A DNA stretch of 38,351 bases from positions 1 to 38,351 of the forward strand of contig JAAEMS010000018.1 in assembly GCA_024225275.1 (NCBI GenBank), given 5' to 3'. Below the pieces are notes generated by a model. It was not told where the DNA came from. It worked only from the letters and a program-made list of their open reading frames with translations, and ran no database searches. How positions within the stretch are numbered: the stretch's first letter is position 1; each line of letters opens with the position of its first letter. This document shows positions 29,782 through 36,583 of this stretch, in pieces. Origin of the DNA: Actinomycetes bacterium. GTDB lineage: Bacteria > Actinomycetota > Acidimicrobiia > Acidimicrobiales > JAAEMS01. The translations under genes and the position numbers were made by a program.

Positions 29782-31236
29782 GTGTCTCCAGCAATGAACA
29801 ACCCACGGATCGGCGAAGCCCTGACGGTAGCCCGGGGTTTGACCACCACCGGCTGCACAGGCTCGAGCGGAACACCCTCAGATCAGCCTGGAGGTCCGTT
29901 GCGAGCAGCTCGCTGGTCGGTCCCGCTGCTGGCCTCCGTTCTCGTCGTTGTCGAGGCCGACCCGGCCTACGCCCACGGGACAGGGGGCCGCTCCGACCTG
30001 CCTCTACCCCTCTGGCTGTTCACCTACGGGGCCGCGGCCGTGCTGCTCGTCTCGTTCGCCGCACTACGCACCTTCTGGCACCGACCTCACCTGAGGGCGG
30101 CCGCCGCCGGCCGCCCGGTGAGCGCCCTCGGGGTCCTCGCTGGCGTACTGAGGACCGTTGGCCTCGCCCTGTGGCTCCTCACCGCCCTAGCGGTCTGGAT
30201 CGGCGCCAGCATCGCCCCCACTGCTATCTACATCTTGTTCTGGCTGGGTGTTCCGATCCTCTCGGTCTTCCTGGGCGATGTGTGGCGGGCCCTCAACCCG
30301 CTTGACACCCTGGCCGGCCTGGGGGAGCGGTTGGGGTTGGTGGCCGAACGCCGCGACCCCACCGAGGCTCCTGTCTGGATCGCCGGCACCATGGTCTTCG
30401 CCTTCGTGTGGCTCAAGTTGGCCTACCACGACCCAGTGTCCACCGATGCCCTGCGCGTCTGGTTCACCCTGCACACTGTGGTCGCCCTGGGTGGATCTGC
30501 TCTGTACGGCAGGGACTGGCTACGGGACAACGAGGGATTCGCCGTCCTGTACGGCCTCCTGGGCCGCCTGGGCCCCCTGTTCGCCCGCGAGGGCCGGTTG
30601 CGGGCCCGCTGGCCCCTCACCGGCCTCACCGGCCTCACCGACGCTCTGCCGGCGGCCGCGCCGGCGGTCATCCTCGTCACCCTGGGTTCCGCCACCTTCG
30701 ACGGCTTCACCCGCACCGACTACTGGCTCGACATCGTGGGCAACCGCACCGGCTGGTCACAGACCCTGATCGGCACCCTGGGCCTTGTGTGGCTCATCGG
30801 GCTGATCGGGGTCGTGTGGGTCCTGGCCAACCATGGTGTGGCCCGGATCACCGGACGGGACCGCAGCGAGATGATCGAGGCGTTCATGCCCTCGCTGGTG
30901 CCCATCATGCTGGTGTACGTGGTTGCCCACTACTTCTCATCGCTACTACTCAGAGGCCAGATCTTCCTTACCCGTCTGTCTGATCCGTTCGGCCGGGGCT
31001 GGGACCTGTTCGGAACGGTCGACAACACTGTCGACCACACGGTGTTGTCCACAGACACCATCGCTTACCTCCAAGCCGGCGCCATCCTCATCGGTCACAT
31101 CTGGGCTGTGCTGGTGACCCACGACCGGGCCCTCGAGTTGTTCGAGCGGGAAGAGGTGGAACGCAGCCAGTATCCGATCCTGGCCGTGATGGTGATCCTC
31201 GTCGTGGGCGGCATGGCCATCCTGCTGGGCAGCTGA
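29782..31236 (+). CDS. Polytopic membrane protein, fenitrothion-hydrolase-like family
   Basis: A 484-residue protein with an N-terminal signal-like segment (46-64, ending AYA) and about ten further membrane helices. The feature right after the signal, AHGTGGRSDLPLPLWLF, recalls the AHGxGGRxDLPxP motif of actinobacterial membrane proteins annotated as fenitrothion hydrolase. That name comes from one reported activity and says little about the natural substrate. GTG 29782 is supported by the hexamer before it; ATG 29794 is the alternative. It is convergent with the crotonase gene. Confidence 0.65.
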   Translation: MSPAMNNPRIGEALTVARGLTTTGCTGSSGTPSDQPGGPLRAARWSVPLLASVLVVVEADPAYAHGTGGRSDLPLPLWLFTYGAAAVLLVSFAALRTFWHRPHLRAAAAGRPVSALGVLAGVLRTVGLALWLLTALAVWIGASIAPTAIYILFWLGVPILSVFLGDVWRALNPLDTLAGLGERLGLVAERRDPTEAPVWIAGTMVFAFVWLKLAYHDPVSTDALRVWFTLHTVVALGGSALYGRDWLRDNEGFAVLYGLLGRLGPLFAREGRLRARWPLTGLTGLTDALPAAAPAVILVTLGSATFDGFTRTDYWLDIVGNRTGWSQTLIGTLGLVWLIGLIGVVWVLANHGVARITGRDRSEMIEAFMPSLVPIMLVYVVAHYFSSLLLRGQIFLTRLSDPFGRGWDLFGTVDNTVDHTVLSTDTIAYLQAGAILIGHIWAVLVTHDRALELFEREEVERSQYPILAVMVILVVGGMAILLGS

Positions 31237-31362
31237 CCCTTGAGGGGGTCATTCCACCACAACCGCCGATAATCCTCGTTCTGTTAAGTTGCACGGCATC
31301 CCTCACGAAATTCGTGCGATTGGGTGCATCTCAGCACCCCTATCCCACAAATTTCGGAGAAG
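31237..31362. terminator. Convergent gap with two small hairpins
   Basis: The gap is less GC-rich than its surroundings. CACGAA/TTCGTG (31304-31316) is a near-perfect palindrome around one base, and GGGTGC/GCACCC (31322-31339) is a 6-bp stem with a 6-nt loop. Lying between two convergent genes, they may end both transcripts, but neither has a T-run. Confidence 0.4.
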
Positions 31363-32034
31363 TCACACGGCCATGGCGGCCAAGGCGGGCGCCCGGATGG
31401 CGGCCACGGTGGCGGCGTAGGCCTGGCGGTCGGTGTACTCGGCCAGTTCGGCGGCCCGCTCGATGGCGTGACCGACGACCTCGTCAGCCGGCACGACGGC
31501 ATCGAGATAGCCGGCGTCGACGGCGCCCGGACCGTCGTGGAGCTGGGCCAACGCCACTGACGTCTGGAGATGGCGACGGCTGAGGCGGTCGAGCGCCAGC
31601 GCCAGCGCCCACGGTGGCAACGTCAGCGCGATGGCCACCTCGTTGAGGCCGATCTTCACCGGCCCGTCGACCCCGATACGCAGATCACACGCCAACACCA
31701 TCAGGGCACCCGCAGCAACGGCGTGGCCGGTACAGGCGGCAACCACCGGCACCGGTCCTGCGTAGATCTGGCGGCAAAGGGATCCACCCCGATCGGTCAT
31801 CTCACGGATAGCGTTCGGATCACCACTCTGTATGGTCTTCAGGTCGAAGCCGCCCGAGAAGAGCCCGTCGCGACCCACCAGAACCACCGCGCCCACCTCG
31901 GCGTCGCCGGTCGCGGCTGCCAGTGCCTCGCTCAGGGCCACGCTGGTGGCCACCGAAAGGGCGTTGGCCCGTCCATCGTCGAGGGTGATGATCTCGACCG
32001 ATCCATTGCGCTCACTGGTCACGATGTCGCTCAT
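31363..32034 (-). CDS. Enoyl-CoA hydratase/isomerase family protein (crotonase)
   Basis: A 223-residue short crotonase. The two oxyanion-hole segments are FSGGFDLK (near 70) and GHAVAAGALMVLACDLRIG (near 110-128), followed by GLNEVAIALTLP. Catalytic acidic residues vary in the family, so the exact reaction (hydration, isomerisation or other) is not set. ATG 32034 is preferred because TACTGT lies 8 nt upstream. An alternative TTG at 32061 overlaps the upstream stop and would add nine residues. Confidence 0.88.
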   Translation of the reverse strand: MSDIVTSERNGSVEIITLDDGRANALSVATSVALSEALAAATGDAEVGAVVLVGRDGLFSGGFDLKTIQSGDPNAIREMTDRGGSLCRQIYAGPVPVVAACTGHAVAAGALMVLACDLRIGVDGPVKIGLNEVAIALTLPPWALALALDRLSRRHLQTSVALAQLHDGPGAVDAGYLDAVVPADEVVGHAIERAAELAEYTDRQAYAATVAAIRAPALAAMAV

Positions 32035-32042
32035 GGTGGGCG

Positions 32043-32048
32043 ACAGTA
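32043..32048 (-). promoter_or_regulatory. -10-like hexamer for the crotonase gene
   Basis: TACTGT on the minus strand, 8 nt before ATG 32034. It lies downstream of the DUF2807-like gene's stop. Confidence 0.4.
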
Positions 32049-32057
32049 GTCGGCCGA

Positions 32058-32741
32058 TCAATCGATCTCGACGCTGGATGCTCCCGATGTATCGACGTCG
32101 ACCGAGGCCCCGCCCGACACCACCACCGACGAGGCTCCGCTGGCGTCACCAGACACCTCCTGGGTGGCCCACAGCTCGACGGTGCTCGCCCCGGAGCTGT
32201 CGACGGTCACCACTTCGGCCTCGAGGTCACCCAGGTCGACCTCGGAGGCGCCCGACGCCTCGACGTCGACGTCGGCGGCCTCACCGTCCACGGTCACAGT
32301 CGACGCCCCGGAGGCCCGGACATCGAACGGGGACCCCGCCACTCCCTCGACCACCAGGCCGGACGCACCCGAGGCTTCGACGAATCGCAGATCTTCGACC
32401 ACGACGACGGCCTTGAGGATCGTGGGCCGGTACGAACCCGACTCCATGCCCAGCTCCAAGGTGTCGCCCGACACCCTGACCTCGAGGTCCTCGACGAGGT
32501 TGTCGTCGGACTCGACCTCGACCGATGGACCGCCCGAGCCGACGACGATGTCGACGGTGAAGGCGTGCGAGGCCTCGATCCGGTCGAAATCGTCCACGTC
32601 GAACGTCGTGGTGACCGGATCACCGGATCCGTCCTTGGTGTCCCCGCCGATGTCGATGTCGAGGCCGGCCCCGCATCCGGTGGCCAGAAGGCCAACGACG
32701 ATGATTCCCATCAGTGCTCCGTGCATTCCCATGAGTCTCAT
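32058..32741 (-). CDS. Lipoprotein with DUF2807-like beta-helix (SGAS repeats)
   Basis: A 227-residue exported protein. The signal peptide ends with lipobox LLATGC, lipidated C23. After an acidic spacer comes a domain with repeated strands. SGAS occurs six times from about residue 120 on, roughly every 18-20 residues in most cases, each followed by a short V/T-rich strand. This is the pattern of DUF2807 (GIN/auto-transporter adhesin head-like) beta-helices. ATG 32741 lies 7 nt after GGAGG. Role unknown; it faces the outer side of the membrane. Confidence 0.82.
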   Translation of the reverse strand: MRLMGMHGALMGIIVVGLLATGCGAGLDIDIGGDTKDGSGDPVTTTFDVDDFDRIEASHAFTVDIVVGSGGPSVEVESDDNLVEDLEVRVSGDTLELGMESGSYRPTILKAVVVVEDLRFVEASGASGLVVEGVAGSPFDVRASGASTVTVDGEAADVDVEASGASEVDLGDLEAEVVTVDSSGASTVELWATQEVSGDASGASSVVVSGGASVDVDTSGASSVEID

Positions 32742-32867
32742 GATCGGACCTCCGGCCCCGCGACACCCTCGGGGCTTACCCTGATTGTCCCCTGACCCGC
32801 CACGGCACCTCGTTCAACCCGGTTGAGCTAGCGTCACGCTACCCACCGATTACCAGGAGAAGTAGCG

Positions 32868-33719
32868 ATGGACCTCGGCGTCATGATATTCCCCACTGAC
32901 AAGGCCATTCAGCCCGTCGAGCTGGCGGTGGCGGCCGAGGAACGGGGGTTCGAATCGATCTGGTTCCCTGAGCACAGCCACATCCCCACCAGCCGCGAAA
33001 CCCCCTGGGGTGGCCGCGAGGGCGCCCCTCCCCTGCCCGAGGAGTACTGGCGGTCCCACGATCAGTTCGTCGCTCTGGCGGCTGCCTCCGCGGCCACGAC
33101 GAACATCAAGCTCGGCACCGGCATCACCCTGGTCGCCCAGCACGACCCCATCTGGCTGGCCAAACAGGTGGCCTCACTCGACATGATCAGCGGGGGCCGA
33201 TTCCTGTTCGGCATCGGCTACGGCTGGAACAAGGAGGAGCTGCGCCACCACGGCGTGAAGTACAGCGAGCGCCGGGCCCGCATGCGCGAGTGTGTCCTGG
33301 CCATGAAGGAGCTGTGGACCAAGGACGAAGCCGAGTTCCACGGACAGCACATCAACTTCGACTCGAGCTGGTCATGGCCCAAGCCCACCCAGTCGCCCCA
33401 TCCCCCGATCATCCTCGGCGGCGCCGCCGGCCCCAAGACCATCGGCGACATCGTCGACTACTGCGACGGCTGGATGCCCATCAGCGGCCGCTACGAGACC
33501 GCCACCAAGATCGCCGAGGTCAAAGAGGCCGCCGCCGAGGCCGGGCGCGACCCGGCCAGCCTCCACTTCGGAATGTTCGGAGCCCCGGCCAAGCCCGAGG
33601 TACTCGAGAGCCTGGCTGAGGCCGGTGTCACCCGCGCCGTATTGGGCCTGCCACCGGCCGATGCCGACACCGTGCTACCCATCCTCGACCAGTACGCCCA
33701 GTTGGTGGGCAAGGTCTAG
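32868..33719 (+). CDS. LLM class F420-dependent (luciferase-like) oxidoreductase
   Basis: A 283-residue TIM-barrel enzyme. The N-terminal MDLGVMIFPTDKAI, the segment AAEERGFESIWFPEHSH (first substrate/cofactor loops), KLGTGITLVAQHDP, and SGGRFLFGIGYGWNKEE are typical of F420-dependent LLM proteins of actinobacteria. The substrate is unknown. ATG 32868 has an AGGAGA site about 9 nt upstream and TAGCGT at 32829-32834 as a possible -10. It is convergent with the SCO6745-like gene, with only 18 nt between. Confidence 0.88.
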   Translation: MDLGVMIFPTDKAIQPVELAVAAEERGFESIWFPEHSHIPTSRETPWGGREGAPPLPEEYWRSHDQFVALAAASAATTNIKLGTGITLVAQHDPIWLAKQVASLDMISGGRFLFGIGYGWNKEELRHHGVKYSERRARMRECVLAMKELWTKDEAEFHGQHINFDSSWSWPKPTQSPHPPIILGGAAGPKTIGDIVDYCDGWMPISGRYETATKIAEVKEAAAEAGRDPASLHFGMFGAPAKPEVLESLAEAGVTRAVLGLPPADADTVLPILDQYAQLVGKV

Positions 33720-33737
33720 GGGCCGTTCGCTCCGCCG

Positions 33738-34472
33738 CTAGCCAACCGCGTCATGCAAACGTTGGGTGAGCTCGACCATCTCGTCGCGCTCGGCATCGGA
33801 CAGTACCGACCACGGCTTGGTCATGAGCTGGTCGGTGGTCTCCTCGGCTGCCTTGAACGCGGCCCGATCGGCGTCGCTGTCCGGGTACGGAGGTTGATGC
33901 CCGAAGGCCTCGGCTCGGGCCTGGCCCTGTCCGGGGTTGGCCATCATGGTCTCGACATCACTCAGCCCCTGGGCCGTGGCGGCCACGATGTGATAGCTCC
34001 CACGTAGCTCACGTAGCAGGGCGGCTACCTGATAGGCGTGGGCCGGGGCATCCTCGGCCCGGGGCATGGCCCGCCACCCGGCAAACAGGGGTAGACCTTC
34101 GGGGCCGAGGTCGGCCACCATCCTCTCCCCCAGCTCGGCAAAGCGCTCGAGCCCCTCGACTCCGGCCAGCCGGTCACGGCCCCAGCTGGCCATGGCCTGG
34201 TTGTACAGCTCGGCCGCCTTCTTGGGGCCCGCCACCGCACAACCGGCTTCCCATTGGCTGCGACACATGCCCGCTTCGAACCATCCGAAGGCCGACTTCA
34301 CGACGTCGGCGTCACACTCCCCCAGAACGCCGCCGCGGCCGGCGAAGTAGAACTCCATCGTGCGGTAGCCGTTCTCCTTGCCCAGTTCGCGGGTGGGATT
34401 GTCCAGCATGTAGCCGGCACCCAGCGCCCCCATCTGATCCTTGGTGGCCGCAACCGCTTGCTCTGGCGTCAT
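33738..34472 (-). CDS. SCO6745-like family protein, unknown function
   Basis: A 244-residue, mostly helical protein without signal or membrane span. The overall form, including GWRAMPRAEDAPAHAYQVAALLRELRG and an N-terminal helix TPEQAVAATKDQMGALGAGYM, resembles actinobacterial 'SCO6745 family' proteins. Their role is unknown to me. The start is set at ATG 34472 because GAGGAG lies 6 nt before it; earlier ATG 34496 lacks such a site. It follows the ABC transporter permease gene on the same strand, but a 115-nt gap makes cotranscription uncertain. Confidence 0.65.
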   Translation of the reverse strand: MTPEQAVAATKDQMGALGAGYMLDNPTRELGKENGYRTMEFYFAGRGGVLGECDADVVKSAFGWFEAGMCRSQWEAGCAVAGPKKAAELYNQAMASWGRDRLAGVEGLERFAELGERMVADLGPEGLPLFAGWRAMPRAEDAPAHAYQVAALLRELRGSYHIVAATAQGLSDVETMMANPGQGQARAEAFGHQPPYPDSDADRAAFKAAEETTDQLMTKPWSVLSDAERDEMVELTQRLHDAVG

Positions 34473-34587
34473 CTCTGCTCCTCGTTCGGGGTTCATGGTG
34501 ACCCTACCCAGCCCGGCAAGGCTCCCGACCAATGGTTGAGCGACGGCGCCGTGAGCCGGCGCCCGCCGAAGTCGGGCTGAGCGGCCC

Positions 34588-35598
34588 CTACAGGGAGGTG
34601 TCGCGGGAGGAGGTGCGCCGTTGGAAGAAGTCGCCCACCTGGTTGAGGGACAGCACTGTCATGGTCAGCACCAGGCAGGGCCAGAACAGCTGGGCCGTGT
34701 TGTCGCGCCTTTCGCCACGGGCCTGGTTGATCATGTTGCCCCAGGTCGGCTGGGGCAACTGGACACTGAGACCCAGGAACGACAGGGTGCCCTCGACCAC
34801 CACCACGAAGGCTGCCGCCACCATCGCGTACGAGAGCACGGTGGGCAGCACGTTGGGGATGATCTCGCGGAACAGCACGGTGCGGCTCTTGGTACCGATG
34901 GCCTTGGCCGCCAGCACGAACTCGCGATTGGAGATGGCCAGGCTGTTGGCCCTCGAGACTCGGGTGTAGGCCGGGATTCCGAGAACACCGATCACGACGC
35001 TGATCAGGGTGAGGCTTCGCACCTTGAAGATCGAGACAAGGGCCAGAAGCAGGATGAGAGCGGGAAAGGCCAGGATCACGTCGATCATCGACATGACGAT
35101 GATCTCGGTGCGGCCCCGGACATAGCCGACCAGCGAGCCGAGCAGACCACCGATGATCACTCCGCAACCGGCCGCCACCGCCGCCACGATCAGGCTGACC
35201 CACGCTCCGTGCACCAGCCGGGCGAAGGTATCGCGGGCGATGGCGTCGGTTCCGAGCCAGTGAGCCCACGAGGGACTTTCGTGCTTCTGTCCGGTGCCGA
35301 ACTCGCCCGTCGACGGGTCGAAGTTGTTGGTCTGGAGAAGCGGGTCCTTTAGGGGCAGGGCACCGTTGAAGAGGGTGGTATCGAGCTTCGCGTACACCGC
35401 CCCGGACACCACGAGGATCAGCCAGATGGCCGAGATCTTCACCAGGAGCGGCATCTCACGGAATATCTTGCTGGGTCGAGCCCGCTTGGGTTTGTAGTCG
35501 AGCATCGCCCCGTCGATCGGCACCGAGGTCGAGGCCGGGCTGTTCAGCCGATCCCGGGGGCGCTCGGGCTGGGAAGATGCTTCCTCGGTGGTCGACAT
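34588..35598 (-). CDS. Peptide/nickel-type ABC transporter permease, DppC/OppC-like
   Basis: A 336-residue permease. A polar N-terminal part of about 50 residues precedes six membrane segments. The ABC coupling helix (EAA loop) is EFVLAAKAIGTKSRTVLFRE. HWLGTDAIARDTFARLVHGA is the conserved DppC signature after the first loop. It starts 3 nt after the dppB-like stop, so the two are one operon. The likely substrate is a peptide or similar compound. Confidence 0.92.
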   Translation of the reverse strand: MSTTEEASSQPERPRDRLNSPASTSVPIDGAMLDYKPKRARPSKIFREMPLLVKISAIWLILVVSGAVYAKLDTTLFNGALPLKDPLLQTNNFDPSTGEFGTGQKHESPSWAHWLGTDAIARDTFARLVHGAWVSLIVAAVAAGCGVIIGGLLGSLVGYVRGRTEIIVMSMIDVILAFPALILLLALVSIFKVRSLTLISVVIGVLGIPAYTRVSRANSLAISNREFVLAAKAIGTKSRTVLFREIIPNVLPTVLSYAMVAAAFVVVVEGTLSFLGLSVQLPQPTWGNMINQARGERRDNTAQLFWPCLVLTMTVLSLNQVGDFFQRRTSSRDTSL

Positions 35599-35601
35599 CG
35601 C

Positions 35602-36552
35602 TCAACCCTTCCGAATTCGGGGGTCGACCACCGAATAGAAGAGATCGACCGCGGTGTTGACAACGACGTAGACGACGGCGACGAAGACGGTGATGCCCTG
35701 GATCACCAGGATGTCGCGCTGGTTGATGGCGTTGATCAGGCGGAGGCCCAGACCAGGGATGGCGAACAGGAACTCGATGACCACCGTGCCCCCGAGGAGG
35801 GCTCCGAAGTTGATGCCGATGATCGTCATGAGGCTCAACGAACTGGGCCGTAGGGCATGGCGGGCGAGGATGTAGCGGTCGCTGAGTCCCTTGGCCCGAG
35901 CCGCAAGGATGTAGTTCTCCTTGAGGGTGGCGATCATGTCGGACCTGACCAGCCGGGAGAAGATGGCCATCTGGGTCGAGGCCAGGGCCACCGCCGGCAG
36001 GATCGCGGTCTTCAGGTTGTCAACGGCACCATTGCTGAAGCGGGTCCAGTTCGAGGCCGGCAACCACCCGAGCCTCTCCGCGAACAGCCAGATGAGGAAG
36101 ATTCCGGTGATGAAGTTGGGCACCGACAGTGCGACCTGTACCGCAGCAGAGCTAGATGTGTCCTGCCACCGGCCCTCGCGGTAGGCGCCGATCACGCCGA
36201 TGGGTATGGCGAGCGCAACCGCGATACCGATGGCCATGACCGCCAACTGGGCGGTGACCGGTACCCGGTCCTTGATGGTGTCGGACACCTCTTGGTTGGT
36301 GATGTAGGACCGGCCCAGGTCGCCGCTGATCGCGTCGCCGAGCCAGTTGAGATAGCGAACATGGATCGGCTGGTTGAGGCCCAGGTCCTCCCGGACCTGC
36401 TCGAGGAGCTCGGGATTCTGAACCCCCTCCTGGCCCAGGACCGCTACTGCGGGATCGCCCGGGAGGAGCGACGTCATGAGAAAGGTGATCAAGGTCACCG
36501 CGAACAAGGTCGCGATGAGTCGCCCTAGGCGAATGGCTAGAACCCTTCTCAT
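35602..36552 (-). CDS. Peptide/nickel-type ABC transporter permease, DppB/OppB-like
   Basis: A 316-residue permease with six membrane segments. The first is RRVLAIRLGRLIATLFAVTL, followed by the signature LLPGDPAVAVLG, and the EAA loop is YILAARAKGLSDRYILARHA. It pairs with the permease just downstream. ATG 36552 lies about 9 nt after GGGAGGAG. The gap to the substrate-binding protein gene is 31 nt. Confidence 0.93.
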   Translation of the reverse strand: MRRVLAIRLGRLIATLFAVTLITFLMTSLLPGDPAVAVLGQEGVQNPELLEQVREDLGLNQPIHVRYLNWLGDAISGDLGRSYITNQEVSDTIKDRVPVTAQLAVMAIGIAVALAIPIGVIGAYREGRWQDTSSSAAVQVALSVPNFITGIFLIWLFAERLGWLPASNWTRFSNGAVDNLKTAILPAVALASTQMAIFSRLVRSDMIATLKENYILAARAKGLSDRYILARHALRPSSLSLMTIIGINFGALLGGTVVIEFLFAIPGLGLRLINAINQRDILVIQGITVFVAVVYVVVNTAVDLFYSVVDPRIRKG

Positions 36553-36583
36553 GAAACGTCACTCCTCCCGTAGCGTGTGGTTG

